From positions 186,001-250,000 of the forward strand of contig NZ_FOFL01000003.1 of NCBI RefSeq assembly GCF_900110945.1: a DNA stretch of 64,000 bases. The letters are read 5' to 3'. The notes below the pieces were generated by a model. The model saw only the letters and a list, made by a program, of their open reading frames with translations. It made no database searches and was not told the DNA's origin. This stretch comes from Devosia sp. YR412 (GTDB taxonomy: Bacteria; Pseudomonadota; Alphaproteobacteria; Rhizobiales; Devosiaceae). The position numbers and the translations under genes are program-made. How positions within the stretch are numbered: the stretch's first letter is position 1; every line of letters begins with the position of its first letter. This document shows positions 1-9,898 of this stretch, one piece after another.

Positions 1-540
<540 letters not shown>

Positions 541-599
541 TCTGCCAATCAGGCTCGCTGCACGCGGCGAGCCTCTTCCTCCGCTAAGGGACCAAAACA

Positions 600-1025
600 A
601 TGGCTGAAGGCCTCAAGATCGAGATCGTGTCGCCCGAGCGGCTGGTGCTGTCGGAAGTCGTGACCTCGGTCACCGTGCCCGGTACCGAAGGCTATTTCAC
701 CGTGATGGCCGACCATGCGCCGTTCATGACGACGCTGCGGAGCGGTTTCATCACCGTTTCCGGCCTCAACGGCCGCGACGAGATCTTTTTCGTCAAGGGC
801 GGCTTTGCCGATGTCTCGCCGGAAGGCCTGACGATCCTTGCCGAGCAGTCCGCACCCTTCTCCGAATTCGATCATTCGGACCTGCAGACCCAGATCAAGG
901 CTGCCGAGGCCGAATTGGCCAAGGCCGAAACGCCGGATGACAAGTCCTATGCGCAGGAAATGGTCTCGGGTCTCCTAAACCTGGCGCTCGAAGCTGGCCA
1001 GCTCAACGGCGTGCATATCCACTAA
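600..1025 (+). CDS. atpC: F1Fo ATP synthase subunit epsilon
   Basis: The epsilon subunit belongs to the central stalk and modulates ATPase activity. The 141-residue product begins with a beta-sandwich typical of the family (motif VPGTEGYFTVMADHAPFMT near residues 26-44) and ends in a helical segment with several Ala/Glu residues. An AAGGGA ribosome-binding site lies about 10 bases upstream of the ATG. It is the last gene of the atp operon, since a strong intrinsic terminator begins 23 bp after the stop. Length and sequence fit the alphaproteobacterial family. Confidence 0.96.
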   Translation: MAEGLKIEIVSPERLVLSEVVTSVTVPGTEGYFTVMADHAPFMTTLRSGFITVSGLNGRDEIFFVKGGFADVSPEGLTILAEQSAPFSEFDHSDLQTQIKAAEAELAKAETPDDKSYAQEMVSGLLNLALEAGQLNGVHIH

Positions 1026-1047
1026 TGCACTGTCAGCATTGAATTCT

Positions 1048-1079
1048 AAAACGCCCGTAGCATCCGCTGCGGGCGTTTT
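1048..1079 (+). terminator. Rho-independent terminator of the atp operon
   Basis: A perfect 10-bp stem, AAAACGCCCG against CGGGCGTTTT, closes a loop that itself can form a short AGC/GCT stem. The T-run on the 3' side fits intrinsic termination just after atpC. Confidence 0.88.
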
Positions 1080-1236
1080 GCTTTGTACGAAATCGCACCG
1101 ATTGCCTAATATTTGTGCAAGTCATTGGTATGATTACGCAATTTGCCGTCATCAACACTCGATTAAGGAAAAACCTGCAGTCTGCCCCTGGGAATACGTA
1201 ATGCGCCGCGCGGCGCTATGACCATTGGGGGCGCAA

Positions 1237-3399
1237 ATGGTTTCTGTCTTGGGCAATATTCGGCTGACCTTTGCCATCGCGGCCATGGCCGTCTGCTCGA
1301 TCGCCATTGCGATCGGCGCGGTGCTTTTGGGGCTGTTCATCAGCCTCTCCAACACGGCCAGCACGGATGCGGTGAATGAAGTGGCCAGCGCCACGCGCAT
1401 CAGTTCGGAAATCCTTCAGGTCAACTTGCCCAGTCTCGAGATTGCCTCCGACGAAGTCGGCAATGTCGCAGCGCTGACCATGCGCTCCATGCCGCGCTTC
1501 CGCAGCCACGATGTGATCGACACCGTCGCCCGCGTCTCGGGCCAGAATGCCGCCATCTATGTCTACAATACCGAGGTCGGCCCCGACCTTAATATCGGCA
1601 CGTCGAGCCTGCTGAAAGCCGATGGCCAGCGGCTGCTCGACGCCCCGATCCTCGCCGGTACACCGCTGTTTGACTCGATGATGGCCAACCAGCCGGTGCA
1701 TTCGGAAGAAAACATCAATGGGGTCGGTTATTTCACCCTCTATCAGCCGATCGCCATGGCCGATGGCACGGTGATCGGTGCGCTGATGATCGCCGTGGCG
1801 CGGGCGCCGATCGAGGCGGTGGTCGGGCAGAACCTGATCATGCTGGTGGCCGTCGGTGGCGCCGCCCTGTTGCTGATCGGCCTGCTGGCCCTGGCGCTGT
1901 CGCGCCTCCTGACGCGGCCCATTCCACGCCTCTCCGATGTGATGAGCGCCGTCGCCCAGGGCGATCATGGCGTCGATGTGCCCTATACCGAACGCCGCAA
2001 TGAGATTGGCGCCATGGCGCGCGCCGTGGAAGTGTTCCGCGCCAATGCCGAACGTGTCGCAGAACTAGGCGAAGAGACCAGCCGGCACCTGCGCGAAGCG
2101 GCCGACCATACCGGCCAGCTCGATGCCATCTCCATGTCGCAGATCGTGGTGGAATTCTCCACCAGTGGCGACGTGCTGGCGGCCAACGAGAATTTCCTCA
2201 CGCTGTTGGGCTATCGCCTGACCGAGATCATCGGCCATCCCAATGCACAATTCCTGTTCGACACCGATCCGGCCTCGCCGGGCTATCGCCAGTTCTGGCT
2301 TGATCTGGCTGCCGGAAAATTCAAGAGCGGCGAATATCGCCGCCGTACCAGCGATGGTCGCGAAGTGTGGATCCAGAGCACGTTCACGCCAATCCTCGGC
2401 CTCGATGGCGCGCCCTATAAGGTCGTGCAGTTTGCCACCGACGTCACCGCCCGTCGCCAGGCCGTGGCAGCCGTCGGCGCGGGCCTCAAGCAATTGGCCG
2501 AGGGCGATCTCACCGGCCAGATCGAGATCCAGTTTCAGCCCGAATTCGAAGACCTGCGCCATGCCCTCAACGGCACGGTGACGCGCTTTGCCGATGTGGT
2601 CGGCCAGCTCCGTACCACCTCGCGGGCGCTGAAGGCCGCGACCGGCGAAATCCTCTCCGGCGCCAATGACCTGTCCGATCGCACCACGCGCCAGGCGTCC
2701 ACCATCGTCGAAACTACGGCCGCCATGGGGACGCTGGCCGGCACCGTCGCCAGCAATGCCAGGATGGCGCAGGACGCCGCCGGCAAGGCCTCGGCCGTTT
2801 CGCGCTCGGCCGCCGAAAGCGGCACGGTGATGGCTCGCGCCAATGACGCCATGGAGCGGATCACCCAGTCGTCATCCAAGATCTCCAACATCATCGGGCT
2901 GATCGACGACATCGCCTTCCAGACCAACCTGCTCGCGCTCAACGCCTCCGTCGAAGCCGCTCGTGCCGGTGATGCCGGCAAGGGCTTTGCTGTGGTGGCC
3001 GTTGAGGTCCGCCGCCTGGCGCAGTCCGCGGCTTCTGCCTCGGCTGATGTGAAGCTGTTGGTGGAACAGTCGGCCAGCGAGGTCAAAAACGGCTCCCAGC
3101 TGGTCTCTGACGCCGCCGGGCGCCTGTCGGATATGCAGGTGGCCGTCGAGCAGAACAGCGCGCTGGTGGAAGCCATTGCCCGTGCCAGCGGCGAGCAGGC
3201 GTCTGCCATCGATGAGGTTTTGGTCTCGGTGCGCCAGCTCGACGAGATGACCCAGCACAATGCCGCACTGGCCGAAGAAACCAATGCGGCGCTGGAACAG
3301 ACCGAGGCGCAGGCGCAGACGCTCGACATGATCGTCGATGTCTTCGTGCTTGAGGAGCCGGCCAGGGTGGTTTCCCTCAACGGGCGGCGCGTGGCTTAA
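1237..3399 (+). CDS. Methyl-accepting chemotaxis protein with periplasmic sensor and PAS domain
   Basis: A transmembrane chemoreceptor that would signal to CheA through CheW. The 720-residue product has a first membrane helix at about 9-36, a periplasmic Cache-like sensing region, a second helix at about 199-225, a HAMP segment, a PAS domain at about 295-410, a second HAMP-like stretch and a long coiled-coil MA signalling domain. The receptor tip is recognisable from [21 protein letters not shown] chose the ATG at 1237 because GGGG lies six bases upstream; a TTG at 1225 in the same frame is the alternative. The gene stands alone and converges on the racemase gene, their stop codons overlapping. 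The ligand is unknown. Another chemotaxis operon lies near the far end of the window. Confidence 0.93.
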   Translation: MVSVLGNIRLTFAIAAMAVCSIAIAIGAVLLGLFISLSNTASTDAVNEVASATRISSEILQVNLPSLEIASDEVGNVAALTMRSMPRFRSHDVIDTVARVSGQNAAIYVYNTEVGPDLNIGTSSLLKADGQRLLDAPILAGTPLFDSMMANQPVHSEENINGVGYFTLYQPIAMADGTVIGALMIAVARAPIEAVVGQNLIMLVAVGGAALLLIGLLALALSRLLTRPIPRLSDVMSAVAQGDHGVDVPYTERRNEIGAMARAVEVFRANAERVAELGEETSRHLREAADHTGQLDAISMSQIVVEFSTSGDVLAANENFLTLLGYRLTEIIGHPNAQFLFDTDPASPGYRQFWLDLAAGKFKSGEYRRRTSDGREVWIQSTFTPILGLDGAPYKVVQFATDVTARRQAVAAVGAGLKQLAEGDLTGQIEIQFQPEFEDLRHALNGTVTRFADVVGQLRTTSRALKAATGEILSGANDLSDRTTRQASTIVETTAAMGTLAGTVASNARMAQDAAGKASAVSRSAAESGTVMARANDAMERITQSSSKISNIIGLIDDIAFQTNLLALNASVEAARAGDAGKGFAVVAVEVRRLAQSAASASADVKLLVEQSASEVKNGSQLVSDAAGRLSDMQVAVEQNSALVEAIARASGEQASAIDEVLVSVRQLDEMTQHNAALAEETNAALEQTEAQAQTLDMIVDVFVLEEPARVVSLNGRRVA

Positions 3400-4082
3400 G
3401 CCAGCGCTGCCGTCACCAGCGCCTTGGCGTGCAGGTCGGTGGTGTCATAGACCGGCAGCGGGCTATTGCTATCGTCGATCAGCATGGCGATCTCGGTACA
3501 GCCCAGGATCACTGCCTCGGCGCCGCGCGCGGCGAGGCGTTCGATCGCCGTCACATAGATGCGGCGCGATTCCTCGCGCACAATGCCGAGGCACAGTTCT
3601 TCATAAATGATGCCGTTGAGATTGGTGCGATCCACCTCGGGGATGAGCGAGGTGAGGCCCCGGTCGGTTAGCCGATCGCGATAAAAGCCCATTTCCATGG
3701 TGAAGCGCGTGCCCAGCAGGCCCACGGTCTCGAAGCCGTCGCTGAGCAGGGCCTCGCTGGTTGGATCGGCGATATGCACGAAAGGTACGCTGATCGCCGC
3801 GGTTATCTGTTCGGCCACAATGTGCATGGTGTTCGTGGCGAGGCCGATGACATCGGCGCCGGCCCGTTCCAGTCCGCGCGCAATTGTTGCTAGCTCGTTT
3901 CCGGCGCCATCCCAGTCACCGGCGGATTGCATCGCGGCGATCGGGGCAAAATCCACCGAGTGAACGATGACTGGCGCCGAATGCAGACCACCAAGCCGTG
4001 TGGCGGTTTCCTGGTTGAGCACGCGATAATAGTGGGCGGTCGATTCCCAGCTCATGCCGCCGATCAGGCCGATGGTTTTCAT
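3396..4082 (-). CDS. Aspartate/glutamate racemase family protein
   Basis: Members of this cofactor-independent family interconvert L- and D-amino acids with two active-site residues facing each other. The 228-residue product has the N-terminal [11 protein letters not shown] motif. The first catalytic segment is LATNTMH with Thr83, and the second is ILGCTEIAM with Cys195. The Thr/Cys pair, rather than Cys/Cys, is the arrangement described for the E. coli YgeA-type L-Asp/Glu racemase. Its ATG overlaps the stop of rppH in an ATGA arrangement, so it is translationally coupled as the last gene of a long minus-strand run. The substrate is inferred only; hydantoin racemase-like activity is less likely. 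Confidence 0.85.
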   Translation of the reverse strand: MKTIGLIGGMSWESTAHYYRVLNQETATRLGGLHSAPVIVHSVDFAPIAAMQSAGDWDGAGNELATIARGLERAGADVIGLATNTMHIVAEQITAAISVPFVHIADPTSEALLSDGFETVGLLGTRFTMEMGFYRDRLTDRGLTSLIPEVDRTNLNGIIYEELCLGIVREESRRIYVTAIERLAARGAEAVILGCTEIAMLIDDSNSPLPVYDTTDLHAKALVTAALA

Positions 4083-4615
4083 GCGTGCGTGAAACGCTGT
4101 GGAATATCGGAAAAGGCTTCGACGACCTTGTCGTAGGCATCCTTCTTGAACGGCACGATCAGGGCCGGAACACGGGTCAGCTTTTCCCAGCGCCAGGCGT
4201 CGAATTCGGCCTTGTGCTTGCCGCCGCCCGGGGTCAGCACGTCGATCTCGGCTTCCTGGCCGGTGAAGGCAAAGGCGAACCAGCGCTGGCGCTGGCCGCG
4301 ATATTTGCCCTTGAGCGCCGTGCCGAGCATGTCATCAGGCAGGTCGTAATAGATCCACTCGGGCGCTTCGGCGAGCAGGCTCACCGAGCCGATATTGGTT
4401 TCTTCATGCAGTTCGCGCAGAGCGGCGCGCAGCGGGTCCTCGCCCTTGTCGATACCGCCCTGCGGCATTTGCCACGGCGCGCCCTGCTGGGCGCTCTTTT
4501 CCGGATCGTCATTGCCCTTGCGGCGGCCGATGAAGACATTGCCGTCCTGGTTGAACACGGCGATGCCGACGCAATCGCGATAGGGCAGGGAGTCACGGCT
4601 GGGACGGGCTGGCAT
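4079..4615 (-). CDS. rppH: RNA pyrophosphohydrolase (Nudix)
   Basis: RppH removes pyrophosphate from the 5' end of triphosphorylated mRNA, triggering decay. The 178-residue protein carries the Nudix box GGIDKGEDPLRAALRELHEE at about 53-72, with the metal-binding RELHEET core, and the N-terminal YRDCVGIAVFN typical of RppH/IalA proteins. Length matches the alphaproteobacterial family. Its stop overlaps the start of the downstream racemase gene, and it lies 9 bp after the divergent deacetylase gene, as in related genomes. Confidence 0.93.
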   Translation of the reverse strand: MPARPSRDSLPYRDCVGIAVFNQDGNVFIGRRKGNDDPEKSAQQGAPWQMPQGGIDKGEDPLRAALRELHEETNIGSVSLLAEAPEWIYYDLPDDMLGTALKGKYRGQRQRWFAFAFTGQEAEIDVLTPGGGKHKAEFDAWRWEKLTRVPALIVPFKKDAYDKVVEAFSDIPQRFTHA

Positions 4616-4624
4616 GGCAGATCT

Positions 4625-5749
4625 CTATTTCATCAGGGCGCTGGCAGGCACCAGTGCAATTCCCTTGGCCTCGAGGTCGCGCGACCATTCCGAGATGGCG
4701 GTGACCGAGATGGGCAAGGCGCTGACAATACCGATTGCGTGCCCGTTCTCCAACGCCTTGGCCTCAAGGCTGGCAAGCGCCTGGAGGATGGCCTGGCGCG
4801 AGGGATTGGTGTCGATGACGAGGTCGGCGCGCGAGAAGGGAACTTTGTTGCCTTCGGCCAATTGTGGTGCCAGCGAACGATTGGATGAGCCATCGTCGAT
4901 ATAGCCGAGGCCGCGCGCGCCGAGCTCTTCCATGACCGGCGAAAAATCGGCGGCCGAGGCGGTAAAGCGGGCGCCCATGTTGTTGATCACCCCGGCATAG
5001 CCGCCAAAGCGCGACATCAGCCAGAACAGCTTGTCGAGATTGGCGCGCGTCGGCTCGCCGGTGAGAAGGGTTTGCGGGCCGGGATCGTTCTGCGGGAAAT
5101 CGAACGGCTCGAGCGGGATTTCCAGCAGCACTTCGTGGCCGGCCGCGCGCGCGGCGGCGACGGTCGTGGTAAGCGTCTTGCCATAGGGCGCAAAGGCCAG
5201 GCTCACATCGTCGGGCAATTGGTCGATGGCATCGAGCGAGCCCTGCTCATTGATGCCGAGACCGGTGACGATGATGGAGACCTTTGGACCGGTATCGGCC
5301 ACGGCCGCATCGACCGGCCGGGCATAGGCGGCAAAGGGGGTGAGGCCGGTCGCGGCAATGCGCGGGATCGGGCCGTCGCTGGTTTCTTCGCTGAGGTCGG
5401 GCAGGGCGCCGAACAGGTCTGGCAGGCCGGTGATGGAATTGCCGCCCGTGGTGCCCTCGGGCACGGCGGTAATGGAACTGCCAGCGGGAAATTGCTGCGG
5501 ATCGGCCGTGATGGTCACCGGGCCGGTGGCGACCTCATTGGCAATCTGGTTGCTGTTGCGCGTCGAGGTGATGGCGACCTCTTCGCTGGGCCGACCGCCA
5601 TTGGGATCATTGGTCAGCACCAGGCGCAGCACGAAGCCTATGGCAATCAGGGCCAGCAGACCAAACAGGGTGCGCGCGATGGGAAAGTGCGGCCGCTGTC
5701 CCGGCTTGCGCTTGCGCCCGGTCAGCGGGGTCGAAAGGTCATTGGCCAT
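4625..5749 (-). CDS. Divergent polysaccharide deacetylase family protein (YibQ-like)
   Basis: A 374-residue envelope protein with a basic N-terminus and a single membrane segment at about 24-44, a low-complexity Ser/Thr/Gly/Pro linker to about residue 150, then a divergent NodB-like fold of the YibQ family. Recognisable stretches are VSIIVTGLGINEQGSLDAI, EVLLEIPLEPFDFPQNDPGP and GGYAGVINNMGARFT. Members sit next to ctpA and envC-type genes in alphaproteobacteria, as here, suggesting a role in cell-wall remodelling, but no activity has been shown for the family to my knowledge. It is separated from ctpA by about 90 bp. Confidence 0.88.
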   Translation of the reverse strand: MANDLSTPLTGRKRKPGQRPHFPIARTLFGLLALIAIGFVLRLVLTNDPNGGRPSEEVAITSTRNSNQIANEVATGPVTITADPQQFPAGSSITAVPEGTTGGNSITGLPDLFGALPDLSEETSDGPIPRIAATGLTPFAAYARPVDAAVADTGPKVSIIVTGLGINEQGSLDAIDQLPDDVSLAFAPYGKTLTTTVAAARAAGHEVLLEIPLEPFDFPQNDPGPQTLLTGEPTRANLDKLFWLMSRFGGYAGVINNMGARFTASAADFSPVMEELGARGLGYIDDGSSNRSLAPQLAEGNKVPFSRADLVIDTNPSRQAILQALASLEAKALENGHAIGIVSALPISVTAISEWSRDLEAKGIALVPASALMK

Positions 5750-5840
5750 AGCTCAGATCCGCCTGAAGACAGCAAGGGCGAGGCAGCGAATCAGCGGCCT
5801 CGCCCTTCTCTAGTTCATAGCACAGCAGGCTTTGCTGGCC

Positions 5841-7268
5841 TCATTCGGCCTTGGGCGGGAAGGCCTCGTTGGTCTCCTCGCCCATCACCAGCTTGATCGC
5901 ATATTGCAGCTGGGTGTCGTCTGCCTTTTCGGCCGGGACATAGACCGAGGAGCCGACCGTGGTCTCTTCCTGGCCTTCGATCTTGATGTGACCGGCAAGG
6001 CCGGCCTCGCCGATGATCTCGTCCTTGCCCTGGAATTCCTCGGGCACGACCTGCTTGATCTCGATATCGGGCGTAATGCCCAGAGCCTGGATCGAGCGAT
6101 TGTTGGGCGTGTAGTAACGCGCCGTGGTCAGCCGCATGGCGCCATCAGGGCCGAGCGAGATGATCGACTGGACCGAGCCCTTGCCGAAGCTGCGGGTGCC
6201 GACAAGCGTGGCGCGCTTGTGGTCCTGCAGGGCACCGGCGACGATTTCCGACGCCGAAGCCGAACCGCCGTTGATCAGCACGACCAGCGGCACGTCGGCA
6301 AGCTCGGCGTCCAGCGTATCGGGCTGGGCGTCATAGCGGGCGCTTTCCTCGGCAATACGGCCGCGAGTCAGCACGACCGCACCCTGCTTGAGGAAGGCGT
6401 CAGCCACATAGACCGACTGGTCGACGAGGCCGCCCGGATTGTTGCGCAGGTCGAGGATGATGCCCTTGGGCGCCACGCCGTCGCGCGCTGCATAGATATC
6501 CTTGATGGCCTTTTCGATGCCGACGAAAGCCTGTTCCGAAAAGCGCGACAGGCGCAGCAGGGCAACGTCGCCCTCGCCTTCCTTCTCGCCGCCTTCCATG
6601 CTCCAGCGTACGGCGCGCATGGCAATGGTGGCACGGGTCAGCTCGAAGTCGATTGGATCGGTCACGCCTTCGCGGGCGATGGTGATCTTGACCGAGGTGC
6701 CGAGCAGGCCGCGCATCTTGGCGACGGCGTCATCGAGGGTCAGGCCCTGTACCGAGACGTCATCGATGGCGATGATCAGGTCATTGGCCATGATGCCGGC
6801 CTTTGCCGCCGGGGTGTCGTCGATCGGGGAGACGACCTTGACGATGCCCTCTTCCATGGTGACTTCGATGCCGAGGCCGCCGAACTCGCCCGAGGTGTCC
6901 TCGCGCATGTCGTCATAGTCGGCGGGGGGCAGATAGCCGGAATGGGGGTCGAGCGAGGTCAGCATGCCCTGGATGGCGGCACGGATCAGCTCCTGCTCAT
7001 CCGGCGGATCGACATATTCGGCGCGGATGCGATCAAAGATTTCGCCGAACAGATTGAGGTCGGCATAGATCTCCAGCGGATCGCGTGGCGCGGCCGCGTT
7101 TTCCTCGGCCGTCGGCTCGGGTGCTTCGCCACCGGGCGCCGGCTCGGCAGGCGGGGCCTGCTGTTCGGCGGGGGCCGGTGCGGGTGCCGGTTCCTGGGCA
7201 ATCAGCAGGCCGGCAGGCAGCGACAGCGCCACGACGATGGCGAGCGTGCTTAGGGGAGTCAGGCGCAT
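5841..7268 (-). CDS. ctpA: S41 family C-terminal processing peptidase
   Basis: A periplasmic serine protease that trims or degrades envelope proteins, often cell-wall hydrolases. The 475-residue product has a signal peptide (residues 1-24), a Pro/Ala/Glu-rich linker to about 62, a PDZ domain at about 128-200 (GGLGIEVTMEEGIVKVVSP) and the S41 core. The catalytic Ser is Ser338 in GGSASASE and the general base Lys363 in SFGKGSVQ, 25 residues apart as in Prc. I start at the ATG at 7268; the frame stays open upstream only as a shadow of the envC gene. It follows the EnvC-like gene by 7 bp, and many Ctp proteases act with such LytM partners. A duplicated long reverse frame opposite it is not a gene. 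Confidence 0.94.
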   Translation of the reverse strand: MRLTPLSTLAIVVALSLPAGLLIAQEPAPAPAPAEQQAPPAEPAPGGEAPEPTAEENAAAPRDPLEIYADLNLFGEIFDRIRAEYVDPPDEQELIRAAIQGMLTSLDPHSGYLPPADYDDMREDTSGEFGGLGIEVTMEEGIVKVVSPIDDTPAAKAGIMANDLIIAIDDVSVQGLTLDDAVAKMRGLLGTSVKITIAREGVTDPIDFELTRATIAMRAVRWSMEGGEKEGEGDVALLRLSRFSEQAFVGIEKAIKDIYAARDGVAPKGIILDLRNNPGGLVDQSVYVADAFLKQGAVVLTRGRIAEESARYDAQPDTLDAELADVPLVVLINGGSASASEIVAGALQDHKRATLVGTRSFGKGSVQSIISLGPDGAMRLTTARYYTPNNRSIQALGITPDIEIKQVVPEEFQGKDEIIGEAGLAGHIKIEGQEETTVGSSVYVPAEKADDTQLQYAIKLVMGEETNEAFPPKAE

Positions 7269-7275
7269 GAGGGTT

Positions 7276-8685
7276 CTATCCACTCTGTGTCGGGTTGGCC
7301 CACCAACCGGTCGGATCGATGGGCTCGTTGTTTTGTCGAAGTTCAATATAGAGGGTCGGCTGGGCGACGCCAGCATTGGTGGTGACCGAACGGCCAATTG
7401 TGCGTGAACCCATCGTGCCCAGCGGCATGCCCATCTGCACGAATTGGCCGATGTCGACAGAGACCGTATCGAGGCCCGCCAGGAGTGCGGTGTAGCTCTG
7501 CCCGGTATTGAGAATGACGATTTGGCCGTAATTGAGGTAAGGGCCCTTATAGAGCACCCAGCCATCGGCTGGCGCCACCACCTGCGCATCGGCGCGGGTG
7601 ACCACGGAAATGCCCTGGCTGATGCCGCCAAAGCCATCACCGGAGCCGAATTCGACGACATTGACGCCATTGGTCGGCATGGTCAGGTAGCCGCGGGCGG
7701 CGCCAAAGGGAATGGCGGGTTCGGTGCGAGCGGTATTGGCCAGCGCCACCTGGATCTGCTGGGCGCTCATCACCGGCGCGTCGGGATCGACGGCCGCATC
7801 GGCTGCAGCGCTGGCGGTCGAGACCGAGCTGGCACGGTTCGACAGGCTGCCGATCAGCTCCTGCAATGTCGTCGCCCGAGCCGCCAGCGCCACCGCTTCG
7901 GCTTCCTCGGCCGCCAATTCACCGCTGCGCGTCTCAATGCCCTGGCGGCGCGCGGCGATCAGCGTGGCAATGCGCAGCTGCTCTTCCTCGAGCACCTCAT
8001 GATTGGCCTTGAGCGTGGCTTCCTCGGCTAGGGCCTGCGTCTTGATGGCGGTCAGCTCGGTCAGGTCGGCGGTCACCGCGTCGGCCTTGGCGCGCAATTG
8101 CGGCACGATGGCCGCGATCAGCATGGCGCTGCGGGCCGAACCGAGGGCATCATCCGGATCGACGATCAGCGGCGGCGGCGGATTGAGCGAAATGCGCTCC
8201 AGCGCCGCCAGCACATTGGCCACCTCGGCATTAGAGCCATCCAGCCGTCCGCGCACTTCCAGTTCGGAAACGATCAGTGTCGACAGGCGATCCTCGACAT
8301 CGGCGACTTCGATCTCGGCCAATTTCACGCGCTGCGCCGCGGCGATCAGCGCCGCATTCTGGCGGGTGCGATCGCCTTCCATTTCGGCAATCTCGGCTTT
8401 GAGCGCATCGATCCGCTCCTGGCTCAGCGACAGCGAGGCTTCCAGTGCATCGAGATCGGCTTGGGTGGGGACGGCGGGGCCAGTGGCTGGGGTTGCGGCG
8501 GGCGTGGTCGTCTCTCTCACCGTGCCGCGCAATGGCACATCGACTGGGGCTTCCGTCGCGGGTGCCGTGGGCGCTGCAGCATCTGGTGCCGTCTCTGACT
8601 GAGCCAGCAAAGGCAGGCTTGCACCGCCCGCCAGCAGCAGGCTGGCCAGCATCAAACCCACGATCTTGCCCGGCCTCAAAGCCAT
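7276..8685 (-). CDS. envC: Murein hydrolase activator, EnvC-like, with degenerate LytM domain
   Basis: EnvC-type proteins activate amidases during cell separation. The 469-residue product has a signal peptide (about 1-30), a low-complexity linker, two long coiled-coil regions (about 70-160 and 180-290) and a C-terminal LytM/M23 fold. The M23 metal ligands appear lost: the HxxxD site reads SQGISV, the second site has GLD in place of HL, and the final HxH reads LYIEL. This matches activators rather than active endopeptidases. I chose the ATG at 8685 because a GGAG lies upstream and the signal peptide then starts at once; a start at 8730 would add 15 residues. It sits between rlmH and ctpA. Confidence 0.88.
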   Translation of the reverse strand: MALRPGKIVGLMLASLLLAGGASLPLLAQSETAPDAAAPTAPATEAPVDVPLRGTVRETTTPAATPATGPAVPTQADLDALEASLSLSQERIDALKAEIAEMEGDRTRQNAALIAAAQRVKLAEIEVADVEDRLSTLIVSELEVRGRLDGSNAEVANVLAALERISLNPPPPLIVDPDDALGSARSAMLIAAIVPQLRAKADAVTADLTELTAIKTQALAEEATLKANHEVLEEEQLRIATLIAARRQGIETRSGELAAEEAEAVALAARATTLQELIGSLSNRASSVSTASAAADAAVDPDAPVMSAQQIQVALANTARTEPAIPFGAARGYLTMPTNGVNVVEFGSGDGFGGISQGISVVTRADAQVVAPADGWVLYKGPYLNYGQIVILNTGQSYTALLAGLDTVSVDIGQFVQMGMPLGTMGSRTIGRSVTTNAGVAQPTLYIELRQNNEPIDPTGWWANPTQSG

Positions 8686-8793
8686 GCGCTCTCCAGCAAG
8701 GGTGCCACGACCCCGAATCAATAGCCGCACCTTAGCAAGCCGCCGGAAAACCGGAGGTTAACGTTGCTTAACCATGACGTGATTGGGGAGGGT

Positions 8794-9276
8794 TTAATCG
8801 CCCCGGTGATAGGGGTGTCCGCTCAGGATTGTCGTGGTTCGATAGAGCTGTTCCGCCAGCATGATACGCACCATCTGATGTGGCCAGACCATGGGCGAAA
8901 AGCTCAGCACCAGGTCAGCCGAGGTGACTAAGGCCGGATCGATGCCGTCGGCGCCGCCGATGACGAAGCTGACGGCCGGGCGGCCGTCGTCACGCCAGCG
9001 CAGGATTTGCTTGGCAAAGGCTTCCGAGCCTATGGATTTGCCGCGTTCGTCAAGCGCCACCACGATGCCGTCGGGCAAAGCGGCGCGCAGGGCCTTGGCC
9101 TCGTCAGCCTTGCGGCTGGCCGAGGATGAGGCGCGCGATTCATTGAGTTCGATCACGTCGAAATGGGTCAGCGCTAGCGGCTTGCCGCCGCCGGTCGCAC
9201 GATCGAGATAGCGGGAGACCAATTCCCGCTCCGGCCCGGCCTTCATTCGGCCGACGGCCGCGATCGTCATGCGCAT
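8794..9276 (-). CDS. rlmH: 23S rRNA (pseudouridine-1915-N3) methyltransferase
   Basis: RlmH is a SPOUT methyltransferase that modifies pseudouridine 1915 in helix 69 of 23S rRNA on the assembled ribosome. The 160-residue sequence shows the family's SAM-binding knot, FVIGGADG, and the C-terminal block SPMVWPHQMVRIMLAEQLYR followed by HPYHRGD. Length is standard. It lies directly downstream of rsfS, the conserved rsfS-rlmH pair that links ribosome silencing and late modification. Confidence 0.96.
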   Translation of the reverse strand: MRMTIAAVGRMKAGPERELVSRYLDRATGGGKPLALTHFDVIELNESRASSSASRKADEAKALRAALPDGIVVALDERGKSIGSEAFAKQILRWRDDGRPAVSFVIGGADGIDPALVTSADLVLSFSPMVWPHQMVRIMLAEQLYRTTTILSGHPYHRGD

Positions 9277-9327
9277 CTCGCCGAAACCTCGTGGTTCGCA
9301 CGGCTCACCATGAGGTTTGCGGCGGGA

Positions 9328-9720
9328 CTAGTGCGCGTCAGCGGCGAAGTCGGCCTGCCACATCTTTTCGATGCTGTAGAAATCGCGCACTTCGGGACGG
9401 AAGATATGGACGATGACATCGCCCGCATCGACCAGCACCCAATCGCAGAAGGGCAGACCTTCGGTGCGGGGCTTGCCATAACCAGCCTCGCGCACCGCAT
9501 TGACCAACTGGTCGGCAACGGCGCCGACGTGGCGCTGCGAGCGACCTGAGGCGACGACCATATGGTCGGCCAGCGAGGACTTGCCGGTGATATCTACGGC
9601 GACGATCCCCTCGGCCTTTGCATCGTCAAGGGATTCAAGGATCACATCGATCAGGGGGCGTTCCGGATTGGCCTTGATGGCCTCGGGAGCGGTGACGGTA
9701 TTTTCGGGCATCGTGGCCAT
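9328..9720 (-). CDS. rsfS: Ribosomal silencing factor RsfS
   Basis: RsfS binds L14 on the large subunit and blocks subunit joining when nutrients are scarce. The product has the Iojap fold, with AEGIVAVDITGKSSLADHMV, ASGRSQRHVGAVADQLV and WVLVDAGDVIVHIFRPEVR. I place the start at the ATG at 9720 (130 residues), since GGAAGG lies nine bases upstream. An in-frame ATG at 9741 has no visible ribosome-binding site. The gene is followed by rlmH and preceded by nadD, the common alphaproteobacterial order. Confidence 0.94.
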   Translation of the reverse strand: MATMPENTVTAPEAIKANPERPLIDVILESLDDAKAEGIVAVDITGKSSLADHMVVASGRSQRHVGAVADQLVNAVREAGYGKPRTEGLPFCDWVLVDAGDVIVHIFRPEVRDFYSIEKMWQADFAADAH

Positions 9721-9835
9721 CAGCAATGGCCTTCCGCCCATGACAAAGCATGGGTCATGCGTAGGATCAGCGTCCTTGGTTGTGGATCGGAATGTGCAGG
9801 CGTTCTGTAAAACGGCAAGCAGTCAGTTCCAGTAT

Positions 9836-9850
9836 TGATGATTATCATCA
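9836..9850. promoter_or_regulatory. Perfect 15-nt palindrome upstream of rsfS
   Basis: The sequence TGATGATTATCATCA is its own reverse complement around the central base. It lies in the 178-bp gap between nadD and rsfS, about 115 bases upstream of the rsfS start, in a locally AT-rich stretch. It could be an operator for a dimeric regulator; no regulator can be assigned. Confidence 0.3.
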
Positions 9851-9898
9851 CAGGCTCTCAATATGCACTCTTGATGACAATTTCGCAAGATTGGGCCT

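Noticed and set aside
5072..7253. Long plus-strand frames opposite the divergent deacetylase and ctpA genes
   Set aside because: They are GC-rich antisense shadows with His/Gly/Arg-rich low-complexity translations, while the minus strand has clear domains.
7269..7670. N-terminal extension of ctpA frame upstream of 7268
   Set aside because: It overlaps the EnvC-like coding region in another frame, lacks a signal peptide start, and the ATG at 7268 has a fitting signal peptide.
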